Source of the DNA: Allosediminivita sp964397775
Lineage (GTDB): Bacteria > Pseudomonadota > Alphaproteobacteria > Rhodobacterales > Rhodobacteraceae
DNA: 45,115 nt
Direction: 5' to 3'
NCBI GenBank assembly: GCA_964397775.1
Contig: CAYNKL010000017.1
Location: 1 to 45,115, forward strand
The position numbers and the translations under genes were made by a program. Of this stretch, positions 16,914 through 25,351 are shown in pieces. The notes beneath the pieces are model-generated. The model was not told where the DNA came from. It was given only the letters and a program-made list of their open reading frames with translations, and ran no database searches. Numbering within the stretch: position 1 is the first letter of the stretch; every line of letters begins with the position of its first letter.

Positions 16914-17316
16914 TCTGCCCCGCCCCGCCGTTCCGGCTTTTAACGTGGTTTCGTTGACGGCCAGCCTAGGTATGCCCGGCCCGCCGGTCCAGCCTCCGCA
17001 TCGGGGGTTCGGAGTCGGATGAGCGTCGGATCAGAGTCACTCTATCGGGGGTTCAGAGTCGCCCTGCCCTTTGCGGAAGGCCGAATTCACCTTGAAATAC
17101 AGCGCTCTGGACAAAGAAGCCCGCCCCCGTAACACTATAATTAACACAATAATAACACTGGCAGAAAATGCGGAGCGCCTGAAACGGATGCATCACGCCC
17201 CTGCCGACCCCATTGAATTTGCTATGAAAAGCCGAATCGGATGCGCAACGCATTCCCATATGCCGTGTTTTCGAGTATGTTCCCTCAAAAGCAGCACATA
17301 AGGGGTGAGGGGTATC
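16914..17316. other. Probable replication origin with iteron-like repeats and AT-rich tract
   Basis: This 403-bp gap lies between repA and parA. The 16-mer TCGGGGGTTCGGAGTC at 17001-17016 recurs with one change at 17045-17060, and a shorter relative TCGGATCAGAGTC lies at 17026-17038. About 70 bp further is an AT-rich tract (17131-17159) holding three AACAC repeats at 17131, 17143 and 17154, one helical turn apart. Iterons next to a low-melting region are what an initiator-driven origin would need. Promoters for repA and parA must also lie here; TATAAT at 17136-17141 is a possible -10. No DnaA box of the TTATCCACA type was seen. Confidence 0.65.
17001..17060 (+). repeat. Iteron-like direct repeats
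   Basis: Two 16-mers, TCGGGGGTTCGGAGTC (17001-17016) and TCGGGGGTTCAGAGTC (17045-17060), differ at one base and are offset by 44 bp, about four helical turns. A partial copy, TCGGATCAGAGTC, lies between them at 17026-17038. These are the likely RepA binding sites. Confidence 0.6.
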
Positions 17317-18708
17317 ATGAGCAGCGAACAGCCTCCCTATTTCAACATCGATCCGGACCGTGCCCTGCGCGATCTTGATGCGCCCGTGGCCACCGCAGGC
17401 TTTGCCGATATTGCCACAGCCTGCAGTCGCGGGCGGGCGGATCTAGCCTCGCGCGGGATGGACGACAGCGGGCGCAAGTCGCTCCGGCTCTTCTCCACGT
17501 GGGAGATCACGCGCTACCTGATCCCGGTCGCGACGCCGCATTTCCGCCGGGTGCTCAAGGCCCACCCTGAGCTACCCCAGGGCCGCTCCGAGACAGAGGG
17601 CGGCGCCAAGTGGTTCACCCTCGACGAGGTGTTGCGCCTGCGGGCCCATTTCGCCGCGGAAGGATCCAAGACCAAGGAATACCTCCCCTACCGGCCCAAG
17701 GACCTGCCCGCCAAGATGGTGGCAGTCGCCAACTTCAAGGGCGGCGTCGGCAAGACCTCGACGGCGGCGCATCTCGCCATGTCCGCCGCGCTCGACGGCT
17801 ACCGGGTGCTGGTGGTCGACCTCGACAGCCAGGGCAGCATGACCTCGATCTTCGGCGGAGAGGTCGAGGACGAATGGACGACTGTATTTCCCCTGCTCGC
17901 CCGTCACTACGCCCGCCACCAGCGGCGCGAGAACCAGGGGCGCATGGACCGGGGCGAGGCGCCCCTGCCCCTCGACGACACGCTCTCCGAGGCGCTGGAC
18001 GTGACCGCAGACAAGCTCATCCAGAAGACCCACTGGCCCAATATCGACCTGATCGGCGCGCAGCTGAACCTCTACTGGTCGGAGTTCCAGATCCCGGTCT
18101 GGCGCATGCAGGGCCGCAGCTGGAAGCTCTGGGACGCGCTGACCGAAAGCCTCGAGGAAGACGGGGTGCTCGACGACTACGACGTGATCTTCCTCGATAC
18201 GCCCCCTGCCCTGGGATACCTGACGATCAACGGGCTCGCCGCAGCCGACATCCTGCTGGTGCCGCTCGGGGCCTCCTTCCTCGAGTTCGACAGCACGGGA
18301 CGGTTCTTCGACATGCTGCATTCCACCTTCGCCAGTATCGAGGAGGGTGAGAATATGGCCGCCCGGGCGCTCGGCCGCGAGGGTGTTGCCTTCGAGTGGG
18401 ATGCGGTGCGCGCCATCCTGACCCGCTACGACAACGCGCAGCAGGGCGAACTGGCGGGCCTCATGCAGGCCTATCTCGGCCGCACGCTTTCGCCCCAGCG
18501 GCAGGATTACACCGCCCTGATCGGGCAGGCCGGCGAACAGGTGGCCGGCATCTACGAGGCCGACTACCGCGACTTCAACCGCGAGACCTACGTCCGCGGC
18601 CGCGCCACCTTCGACGAGACCTATGCCGCCTTCAAAAAACTGCTGATCGGCACCTGGCGGCGCGACGAGATCGCGGCGCGGGAGGCGGCGGAATGACCAT
18701 GGCCCCTG
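17317..18708 (+). CDS. parA: Plasmid partition ATPase ParA
   Basis: A ParA/Soj-type partition ATPase of about 459 residues; the stop codon is the TGA at the end of the in-frame GAGGCGGCGGAATGA segment near 18694-18696. About 130 residues precede the ATPase and include a DNA-binding-like part (KSLRLFSTWEITRYL; GGAKWFTLDEVLRLR), as in type Ia ParA proteins that also repress their own operon. The deviant Walker A motif FKGGVGKTSTA is near residue 141, Walker A' is VLVVDLDSQGS and Walker B is VIFLDTPPALG. ATG 17317 is preceded by GTGAGGGG. It works with ParB and the nearby palindromes to distribute the replicon to daughter cells. Confidence 0.93.
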
Positions 18709-18710
18709 CC

Positions 18711-18732
18711 GATGTTTCGCGCGCGAAACATC
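18711..18732. repeat. parS-like palindrome, copy 1
   Basis: A perfect 22-bp palindrome centred on the 16-bp core GTTTCGCGCGCGAAAC (18714-18729), in the 120-bp gap between parA and parB. It resembles the ParB site family (GTTTCACGTGAAAC) with two extra central base pairs. Confidence 0.8.
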
Positions 18733-18753
18733 CCTGCCCCACTGTCCTGAACC

Positions 18754-18769
18754 GTTTCGCGCGCGAAAC
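18754..18769. repeat. parS-like palindrome, copy 2
   Basis: The same 16-bp core, GTTTCGCGCGCGAAAC, exactly 40 bp downstream of copy 1 in the parA-parB gap. The 40-bp phase would place both sites on about the same face of the helix. Both can also act as an operator controlling parB expression. Confidence 0.8.
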
Positions 18770-18816
18770 ATCGCTCTCCCCTGCCCCGCTGTCCCTGCAT
18801 TCCAGGAGCCCCCGCC

Positions 18817-19848
18817 ATGGCCAAGCGTAAGCGTCTGACCGCCGCCAATCCCGACTATCTCGGCACCGCAGCCGAGGCCCCTGCCCCGCGCATCGCGCCC
18901 GAGCCTAGGTCGTCCTCCCTGCCCCCTATCGCGCAGGTCGCGGGCGAGGTCTCGGCCTCGGCCGCGCTCGGAGAACTGTCCCGCGCCATGGAGGAGGCCC
19001 GTGCCGGGGGGCGTCTCGTGCAGGCCATCCCGCTTGACCAGATCGACCCTGGCCATCTCGTCCGCGATCGGATCGAGGCCGAGGAGGAAGAGCTGCGGAC
19101 GCTCATGGAAAGCCTGCGGGCCCGCGGTCAGCAGACGCCCATCGAGCTGGTCGACCGAGGCGAGAGCGCCGCGCCCCGCTACGGGCTCATCTCGGGCTGG
19201 CGCCGCCTTGCCGCGCTGAAACGCCTTGCGGAAGAGGAGGATCGCTTCGGAACCGTCCTTGCCCTCATACGCGCCCCGAAAACGGCCTCCGACGCCTATG
19301 TCGCCATGGTCGAGGAAAACGAGATCCGCGTGGGGCTCAGCTACTACGAGCGTGCCCGCATCGTGGTGAAATCCGTTGAGCAGGGAGTCTTCGACGACCG
19401 CCGCACAGCCCTGCGCACGCTCTTCGCCAATGTTTCGCGCGCGAAACGTTCCAAGATCGGCAGCTTCACCCGCATCGTCGAGGCGCTGGATGGCGCGCTG
19501 CGGTTTCCCTCGGCCATCGGTGAGCGCACGGGGCTCGATCTGGCCCGCCGGCTCGACGAGGATCCGGGGCTGGCCGAACGCCTGAAAGGGGAACTCCGCA
19601 AGACCCCTGCCCCCGATGCCGAGGGGGAACTGGCCCGCCTCGAGGCTTCGACCCCGGCCGCCCGACCGAAGGCCCCGAAGCAGGAGCGGTCCCCGGCAAG
19701 ATCGCGGGACGCAGATGGGGAAACCGCCGGGGCGCGACACATCGAGACGATCTACGATCCCGGCCGCGGGGTGCTGACCCTGAAGGGACCGGGCGTTGAT
19801 GGCGATCTGCACGCGGCCCTGCAGCGTTGGCTCGAAGATCGCGCCTGA
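18817..19848 (+). CDS. parB: Plasmid partition protein ParB
   Basis: A 343-residue ParB. An N-terminal Ala/Pro-rich linker leads to the ParB/Srx-type CTPase domain: IPLDQIDPGHLVRDRI near residue 70, then YGLISGWRRLAALKRL near residue 127, the usual GERR-like box. VEENEIRVGLSYYERARI near residue 170 begins the helix-turn-helix that binds parS. The ATG at 18817 follows CCAGGAGCC. A short C-terminal dimerisation segment ends with HAALQRWLEDRA. One copy of the parS-like core lies inside this gene (19432-19447), encoding VSRAKR. Confidence 0.93.
   Translation: MAKRKRLTAANPDYLGTAAEAPAPRIAPEPRSSSLPPIAQVAGEVSASAALGELSRAMEEARAGGRLVQAIPLDQIDPGHLVRDRIEAEEEELRTLMESLRARGQQTPIELVDRGESAAPRYGLISGWRRLAALKRLAEEEDRFGTVLALIRAPKTASDAYVAMVEENEIRVGLSYYERARIVVKSVEQGVFDDRRTALRTLFANVSRAKRSKIGSFTRIVEALDGALRFPSAIGERTGLDLARRLDEDPGLAERLKGELRKTPAPDAEGELARLEASTPAARPKAPKQERSPARSRDADGETAGARHIETIYDPGRGVLTLKGPGVDGDLHAALQRWLEDRA
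19432..19447. repeat. parS-like palindrome inside parB, copy 3
   Basis: The core GTTTCGCGCGCGAAAC occurs in frame within parB, encoding part of NVSRAKRSK just after the helix-turn-helix region. Perfect conservation of all 16 bases inside a coding sequence suggests selection for DNA binding. Confidence 0.75.
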
Positions 19849-20051
19849 CCGCGGCAGGACCGCGAGGAAGAGCGAATTGCTGCCCGAGGTGATGCGTGTC
19901 ACACACCGACCGTGAAATTCGGGGCTTTTGCTTCCTCCGTGCCGAGGATCTTAACTTGATGTTACCACCCGCGGTGTGGAGATCGGGCAAGGCACCCCGG
20001 AAGCCTGCGGGTTTCTGAAAATTTGATTCAAGATCGGAACGAGAGACAGCA

Positions 20052-20624
20052 ATGCCTGCATTCGAGACGACCCCACTTTCCGGGGTCATGGTGATCACGC
20101 CGAAACGCTTCGGCGATCACCGTGGGTTCTTCAGCGAAAGCTACAGCGCCCGGGCCTTCGCCGAGCAGGGGATCGAGGTCGATTTCGTCCAGGACAACCA
20201 TTCGCTGTCGCAGGCGGCAGGAACCGTGCGGGGCCTGCATTTCCAGGCGCCGCCCCATGCCCAGGCCAAGCTGGTGCGCTGCGGGCGCGGGCGGCTCTTC
20301 GACGTGGCCGTGGACATCCGTAAGGGCAGCCCGACATGGGGGCAGTGGTTCGGCACGGAACTGAGCTTCGAGAACGGACGGCAGCTCCTGGTGCCCGAAG
20401 GCTTCCTCCACGGGTTCATGACGCTCGAGCCCGAGACCGAGATCGTCTACAAGTGCTCGGACTTCTACGCGCCGGATTGCGACGGCGCGGTGCGCTGGAA
20501 CGATCCCGACATCGGCATCGACTGGCCCGATCCGGGCAGCGCACCGGTGCTGTCGCCCAAGGACGAGGCCGCGCCGCGGCTGGCCGAGTTCGACAGCCCC
20601 TTCACCTGGGAGGACGCGGCATGA
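20052..20624 (+). CDS. rmlC: dTDP-4-dehydrorhamnose 3,5-epimerase
   Basis: A 190-residue RmlC that epimerises dTDP-4-keto-6-deoxyglucose at C3 and C5, the second-to-last reaction to dTDP-L-rhamnose. The cupin fold starts with KRFGDHRGFFSESY; the catalytic His is in RGLHFQAP (residue 63) and the conserved Tyr in IVYKCSDFY (residue 133). PEGFLHGFMTL is also typical. The ATG at 20052 follows CGAGAGACAG. First of the rmlCBDA operon; its stop overlaps the rmlB start as ATGA. The 203-bp gap upstream (19849-20051) must hold the operon promoter, but no clear consensus was found. Confidence 0.96.
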   Translation: MPAFETTPLSGVMVITPKRFGDHRGFFSESYSARAFAEQGIEVDFVQDNHSLSQAAGTVRGLHFQAPPHAQAKLVRCGRGRLFDVAVDIRKGSPTWGQWFGTELSFENGRQLLVPEGFLHGFMTLEPETEIVYKCSDFYAPDCDGAVRWNDPDIGIDWPDPGSAPVLSPKDEAAPRLAEFDSPFTWEDAA

Positions 20625-21670
20625 AGCTTCTCGTGACCGGTGGCGCCGGGTTCATCGGCTCGGCCGTGGTGCGGCTGGCGGTGTCCCGTGGACACGAGGT
20701 GGTGAACCTCGACGCGCTGACCTATGCCGCCTGCCTCGACAACGTGGCCGAGGTCGCCGATAATCCGCTCTACGCCTTCGAGCAGGCCGACATCCGCGAT
20801 CGCGACGCGCTGGAGCGTATCTTTGCGAAACATGCGCCCGACGCGGTCATGCATCTGGCGGCCGAATCCCACGTGGACCGCTCGATCGACGGGCCGGGGG
20901 ATTTCATCGAGACCAATATCACCGGCACCTACAACATGTTGGAAGCCGCCCGGAAATACTGGGCCGGGGCGGGCCGGCCCGAGGGCTTCCGCTTCCACCA
21001 CATCTCGACCGACGAGGTCTTCGGCTCGCTGCCCGCCGACCCCTCCGTGAAGTTCACCGAGGACACGCCCTACGATCCGCGCTCGCCCTACTCGGCCAGC
21101 AAGGCCAGTTCCGACCACCTGGTGCGCGCCTGGCACGAGACCTACGGGCTGCCGGTGGTGCTGACCAACTGCTCCAACAACTACGGACCCTACCATTTCC
21201 CCGAGAAGCTGATCCCGGTCATCATCCTGAGCGCGCTGGCAGGCCAACCGCTGCCGATCTACGGCGACGGCTCGAACATCCGTGACTGGCTGTTTGTCGA
21301 GGATCACGCCGACGCGCTGCTGCTGGTGGTGGAAAAGGGTGCGGTGGGCCGGTCCTACAACATCGGGGGCGAGAACGAGCGCACGAACCTCGAACTGGTC
21401 AGGACGCTCTGCGGCATTCTCGATGCGAAACGCCCCAAGACAAGCGGCAGCTACGCCGACCAGATCACCTTCGTCACCGACCGCCCGGGGCATGACGCAC
21501 GCTATGCCATCGATCCGTCGCGCATCCGTGCCGAGCTTGGCTGGCGGCCGAGCGTGACGGTGGAAGAGGGACTCGAGCGCACCGTGCAGTGGTATCTCGA
21601 CAACGCGGCCTGGTGGCGGGCATTGCAGGATCGCCAGGGCGTCGGGCAACGGCTGGGGGTAGGGTCATGA
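20621..21670 (+). CDS. rmlB: dTDP-glucose 4,6-dehydratase
   Basis: A 349-residue short-chain dehydrogenase-type enzyme converting dTDP-glucose to dTDP-4-keto-6-deoxyglucose. The NAD-binding motif is GGAGFIGS at residue 7. HISTDEVFGSL carries the catalytic Thr-Asp-Glu, and SPYSASKASSDH holds the Tyr-x-x-x-Lys pair. NNYGPYHFPEKLIP is diagnostic for this enzyme. It overlaps rmlC and rmlD by four bases each (ATGA), so the four genes are translated as a coupled set. Confidence 0.97.
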   Translation: MKLLVTGGAGFIGSAVVRLAVSRGHEVVNLDALTYAACLDNVAEVADNPLYAFEQADIRDRDALERIFAKHAPDAVMHLAAESHVDRSIDGPGDFIETNITGTYNMLEAARKYWAGAGRPEGFRFHHISTDEVFGSLPADPSVKFTEDTPYDPRSPYSASKASSDHLVRAWHETYGLPVVLTNCSNNYGPYHFPEKLIPVIILSALAGQPLPIYGDGSNIRDWLFVEDHADALLLVVEKGAVGRSYNIGGENERTNLELVRTLCGILDAKRPKTSGSYADQITFVTDRPGHDARYAIDPSRIRAELGWRPSVTVEEGLERTVQWYLDNAAWWRALQDRQGVGQRLGVGS

Positions 21671-22518
21671 GCGTGCTGGTCTTCGGCAGGACGGGGCAGG
21701 TGGCGCGCGAACTGGGCCGCAGGCTGCCCGGCGCGCGGTTCCTCGGCCGCGAGGAGGCCGATCTCTCCGATCCCGACACCTGTGGCGCCGCGATCCGTGC
21801 CGCAGCCCCCCCGCTCGTCATCAATGCCGCCGCCTATACCGCCGTCGACAAGGCCGAGGAGCAGGAGACGCTCGCGACCATCATCAACGGCGAGGCGCCC
21901 GGCGTGATGGCGCGGGAATGCGCGGCGCAAGGCATCCCCTTCGTGCATATCTCCACCGACTACGTCTTCGATGGCAGCGGCGAGATGCCGTTTCGCCCCG
22001 ACGCGCCCTGCGCGCCGCTCGGGGCCTACGGGCGCAGCAAGCTCGCCGGCGAGGAGGAGGTGCGCGCGGCGGGCGGGCCGCACGTGATCCTGCGAACAAG
22101 CTGGGTCTTCTCAGCCCACGGCAGCAATTTCGTGAAGACCATGCTGCGCCTCTCGGAAAGCCGCGGCCGACTGACCATCGTCGCCGACCAGGTGGGCGGC
22201 CCGACCGCGGCGGGACCCATCGCCTCGGCCTGCGTGGCGGCGGCGGGCGCCCTGGGGCGCTCCCGCGGTGTCACTGGGACCTATCATTTCGCCGGCGCGC
22301 CGGACGTGAGCTGGGCCGATTTCGCGCGCGAGATCTTCTCTCGCGCCGGGCGTCAGGTGGAGGTCGAGGACATCCCCTCGGCGGACTATCCGACCCCCGC
22401 CAGGCGCCCGGCCAATTCACGCCTGGACTGCAGCAGCCTGCAGCGGCTCGGGATCACACGGCCCGACTGGCGGGCCGATCTCGACCACGTCCTCACAGAC
22501 CTCGGAGCACTGGCATGA
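21667..22518 (+). CDS. rmlD: dTDP-4-dehydrorhamnose reductase
   Basis: A 283-residue NAD(P)H-dependent reductase that forms dTDP-L-rhamnose. The nucleotide-binding segment is VFGRTGQVARELGRRL. VINAAAYTAVDKAEE is the family signature, HISTDYVFDG follows, and YGRSKLAGEE has the catalytic Tyr and Lys. The start at 21667 is set by the ATGA overlap with rmlB; a longer in-frame start upstream lies within rmlB. The order C-B-D-A is common in Rhodobacteraceae. Confidence 0.96.
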   Translation: MSVLVFGRTGQVARELGRRLPGARFLGREEADLSDPDTCGAAIRAAAPPLVINAAAYTAVDKAEEQETLATIINGEAPGVMARECAAQGIPFVHISTDYVFDGSGEMPFRPDAPCAPLGAYGRSKLAGEEEVRAAGGPHVILRTSWVFSAHGSNFVKTMLRLSESRGRLTIVADQVGGPTAAGPIASACVAAAGALGRSRGVTGTYHFAGAPDVSWADFAREIFSRAGRQVEVEDIPSADYPTPARRPANSRLDCSSLQRLGITRPDWRADLDHVLTDLGALA

Positions 22519-23396
22519 CGGAACGCAAGGGCATTATCCTCGCAGGGGGCTCGGGCACGCGGCTCTACCCGATCACCATGGGCGTCTCGAAGCAGCTCAT
22601 GCCGGTCTACGACAAGCCCATGGTCTACTACCCGCTCTCGGTGCTGATGCACGCCGGCATCCGCGAGGTGGCCATCATCACCACGCCCCACGACCAGGAC
22701 CAGTTCCGCCGCCTGCTGCAGGACGGCAGCCAGTGGGGCATGTCCTTCACCTACATCACCCAGCCCTCGCCGGACGGGCTGGCGCAGGCCTACCTGCTGG
22801 CCGAGGACTTCCTCGACGGGGCGCCCTCGGCCATGGTGCTGGGCGACAACATCTTCTTCGGCCACGGCCTGCCCGAGGCGCTGCAGGCGGCGGACGCGCA
22901 GGAAAAGGGCGGCACCGTCTTCGGCTACCACGTGGTCGATCCCGAGCGTTACGGCGTGGTGGATTTCGACAAGGACGGCACCGCGCGCGAGATCATCGAG
23001 AAGCCCGATGTGCCGCCCTCGAACTTCGCCGTCACCGGGCTCTACTTCCTCGATGCCGAGGCCCCGCAGCGGGCGCGAGCGATCACCCCCTCGGCGCGGG
23101 GCGAGCTCGAGATCGTCTCGCTCCTGCAGAGCTACCTCGAGGAGGGCACGCTCAGCGTCCAGACCATGGGGCGCGGCTACGCCTGGCTCGACACCGGCAC
23201 CCACGCCAGCCTGCTCGATGCCGGCAACTTCGTGCGGACCATGTCGCAGCGGCAGGGCCTTCAGATCGGCTGCCCCGAAGAGATCGCCTGGCACAACGGC
23301 TGGATCGGCAAGGAGCTGATGGCCCAGCACGCGAAGACCTTCGGCAAGACCGACTACGGCAGCTACCTGGCGGCCCTGATCCGCGAGGCGGAGTAG
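22515..23396 (+). CDS. rmlA: Glucose-1-phosphate thymidylyltransferase
   Basis: A 293-residue nucleotidyltransferase that makes dTDP-glucose from glucose-1-phosphate and dTTP, the first step of the rhamnose pathway and the point of feedback by dTDP-rhamnose. It begins IILAGGSGTRLYPITMGVSK and has MPVYDKPMVYYPLSVLM, LGDNIFFGHGL and VEKP-like IIEKPDVPPSN. The length is normal. Its start overlaps rmlD by ATGA. A 36-bp perfect palindrome begins 14 bp after its stop. Confidence 0.97.
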   Translation: MTERKGIILAGGSGTRLYPITMGVSKQLMPVYDKPMVYYPLSVLMHAGIREVAIITTPHDQDQFRRLLQDGSQWGMSFTYITQPSPDGLAQAYLLAEDFLDGAPSAMVLGDNIFFGHGLPEALQAADAQEKGGTVFGYHVVDPERYGVVDFDKDGTAREIIEKPDVPPSNFAVTGLYFLDAEAPQRARAITPSARGELEIVSLLQSYLEEGTLSVQTMGRGYAWLDTGTHASLLDAGNFVRTMSQRQGLQIGCPEEIAWHNGWIGKELMAQHAKTFGKTDYGSYLAALIREAE

Positions 23397-23409
23397 GGCG
23401 GTTGTCTCA

Positions 23410-23445
23410 CACCCCTGGTGTTTCGCGCGCGAAACACCAGGGGTG
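23410..23445. repeat. 36-bp perfect palindrome with parS-like core, copy 4
   Basis: Every base from 23410 to 23445 pairs with its partner around a centre at 23427/23428. The middle 16 bp (23420-23435) are the same GTTTCGCGCGCGAAAC found three times at parAB. As RNA it would form an 18-bp hairpin right after rmlA and may also end the rml transcript, though no T-run follows. It sits about 4 kb from parB. Confidence 0.8.
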
Positions 23446-23548
23446 GCCGCGTCCGGCGGCAGGGTGCCGGAGGGCAACAGGTTGAAGCCCCGCCCGGCCC
23501 CCGGATAAGGAAGGGGAGCGCCCGCATCCCTTCACCGAGGATCCCTTC

Positions 23549-24529
23549 ATGAGCCAAAACGTAGCCACGCCCGCCGAGGCGCAGGAAGGGCTGGACCGGA
23601 TCGCCCGCGTGCTGCGCATCGAGGCCGAGGCGCTGGTGCAGATGAGCGCCTCGCTCGGACCCGACCATGCCCGCGCGCTCGATATCCTGCAGGCCGCGCG
23701 TGGCCGCGTCGTGGTCAGCGGCATCGGCAAGTCCGGCCACGTGGGCCGCAAGATCGCCGCCACCTTCGCCTCGACCGGCCAGCCCGCGCAGTTCGTCCAC
23801 CCCGCCGAGGCCAGCCACGGCGATCTCGGCATGATCACCGAAAACGACGTCTGCCTGGCGATCTCCAATTCCGGCGAAACCGCCGAACTGGCCGATCTCG
23901 TCACCTACAGCCGCCGCTTCGCCATCCCGCTCATCGCCGTGACCGGCCGCGCGGGCAGCACGCTGGCGCGGCAGGCCGACGTGACCCTGCTGCTGCCCGA
24001 CGCGCCCGAGGCCTGCCCGATCGGCGTGGCGCCCACCACCTCGACCACCGCGACGTTGGCGCTCGGCGATGCGCTGGCGGTGGCGCTCATGGAACGGCGC
24101 GGCTTCCGGCGCGAGGATTTCGAGGTGTTCCACCCCGGCGGCAAGCTCGGGGCGCAGCTTCTCAGCGTGGCGCGGCTCATGCATTCGGGCGAGGACCTGC
24201 CGCTGGTCTCGCCCGACACGCCCATGTCCGAGGGGCTGGTGCTCATGTCGGCCAAGGGCTTCGGCCTCGCCGGGATGATCGACGACGGGCGCCTCGCGGG
24301 GATCGTCACCGACGGCGACCTGCGCCGCAACATGCACCGGTTGCTCGACAGCACGGCGGGCGAGGTCGCGACGCGAAACCCCAAGACCGTGGCCCCCGAC
24401 ACGCTCGCCTCCGAGGCGCTCAAGATCATGAACGAGGCCAAGATCAGCGCGCTCTTCGTGGTGGACGCAGACCACCGCGTGCAGGGCCTGCTGCACATCC
24501 ACGACCTGCTGCGCGCCGGCGTGGCCTGA
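23549..24529 (+). CDS. kdsD: D-arabinose-5-phosphate isomerase
   Basis: A 326-residue KpsF/GutQ/KdsD-type sugar isomerase that turns ribulose-5-phosphate into arabinose-5-phosphate, the first step to Kdo. The SIS domain has VVVSGIGKSGHVGRKIAAT near residue 55, EASHGDLGMI and ISNSGETAEL. APTTSTTATLALGDALAVAL and FHPGGKLG follow. Two CBS domains make up the last 120 residues (VTDGDLRRNM; ALFVVDADHRV). The chromosome of such an organism probably has its own copy for lipopolysaccharide, so this one likely serves the plasmid-encoded polymer. kdsB starts 12 bp later. Confidence 0.94.
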   Translation: MSQNVATPAEAQEGLDRIARVLRIEAEALVQMSASLGPDHARALDILQAARGRVVVSGIGKSGHVGRKIAATFASTGQPAQFVHPAEASHGDLGMITENDVCLAISNSGETAELADLVTYSRRFAIPLIAVTGRAGSTLARQADVTLLLPDAPEACPIGVAPTTSTTATLALGDALAVALMERRGFRREDFEVFHPGGKLGAQLLSVARLMHSGEDLPLVSPDTPMSEGLVLMSAKGFGLAGMIDDGRLAGIVTDGDLRRNMHRLLDSTAGEVATRNPKTVAPDTLASEALKIMNEAKISALFVVDADHRVQGLLHIHDLLRAGVA

Positions 24530-24541
24530 GAGGTGTCCAAG

Positions 24542-25351
24542 GTGACAGACGTGAAGACCGTGATCCTGATCCCCGCGCGCTATGCCTCGACCCGCTACCC
24601 GGGCAAGCCGCTGGCCCCCCTGCGGGGATCCGACGGCGTGGCGAAGCCGCTCCTGCAATGGACCTGGGAGGTGGCCCGCGCCGTGCCCGAGACCGATGCC
24701 GTCTACGTGGCCACCGACGACGACCGCATCGCCGAGGCCGCCCGGGGTTTCGGCGCCGAGGTCATCATGACCGATCCCGAGTGCCGCAACGGGACCGAGC
24801 GCTGCGCCGACGCGCTGGCGCGCGCGGGGCTTTCCCCCGAGGTGGTGGTGAACCTGCAGGGCGACGCGCCGCTGACGCCCGCCTGGTTCCTGTCGGATCT
24901 CATCGGGGCCATGCGCGCCGACGCCACGCTGGACGCGGCCACGCCGGTGCTGCGCTGCGATCCCGCCACGCTCGAGATGTTCCGCCAGGACCGGCGCGCC
25001 GGCCGCGTGGGCGGCACTACCGCCGTCTTCGACGGGGCAGGGCGCGGGCTCTACTTCTCGAAGGAGGTCATCCCCTTCACCGGTGATACCGTCTTTGCCG
25101 CCGGCGACACGGTGCCCGTCTTCCACCACGTGGGTGTCTACGCCTACCGGCCCACGGCGCTCGCCGCCTACCTCGGCTGGACGCCGGGCCCGCTCGAGAC
25201 GCTCGAGGGCCTCGAACAGCTGCGCTTCCTCGAGAACGGCGCCCGCCTGCAATGCGTCGAGGTCGAGGGCCGGGGCCGCGTCTTCTGGGAACTCAACAAC
25301 CCCGAGGACGTCGACCGCATCGAAACCATCCTGCGCGCGGAGAGCACATGA
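24542..25351 (+). CDS. kdsB: 3-deoxy-manno-octulosonate cytidylyltransferase
   Basis: A 269-residue CMP-Kdo synthetase activating Kdo with CTP. It starts ILIPARYASTRYPGKPLAPL; VYVATDDDRIAE and RNGTERCADAL follow, with VVNLQGDAPL as the central motif and ENPxD-like NNPEDVDRIE at the end. I chose the GTG at 24542 because GAGAGG lies 8 bases upstream; a GTG at 24533 is an in-frame alternative. The C-terminal half (HHVGVYAYRPTALAAY) is typical of KdsB. It overlaps kdsA by ATGA. Confidence 0.94.
   Translation: MTDVKTVILIPARYASTRYPGKPLAPLRGSDGVAKPLLQWTWEVARAVPETDAVYVATDDDRIAEAARGFGAEVIMTDPECRNGTERCADALARAGLSPEVVVNLQGDAPLTPAWFLSDLIGAMRADATLDAATPVLRCDPATLEMFRQDRRAGRVGGTTAVFDGAGRGLYFSKEVIPFTGDTVFAAGDTVPVFHHVGVYAYRPTALAAYLGWTPGPLETLEGLEQLRFLENGARLQCVEVEGRGRVFWELNNPEDVDRIETILRAEST

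Noticed and set aside
17572..19902. A very long open frame (about 776 codons) on the minus strand across parA and parB
   Set aside because: It is antisense to two clear genes, has no family motif and arises from GC-rich codon bias.
23363..25252. A 629-codon open frame on the minus strand opposite kdsD and kdsB
   Set aside because: It is a shadow of well-defined genes, has no recognisable domain and runs through the 36-bp palindrome.
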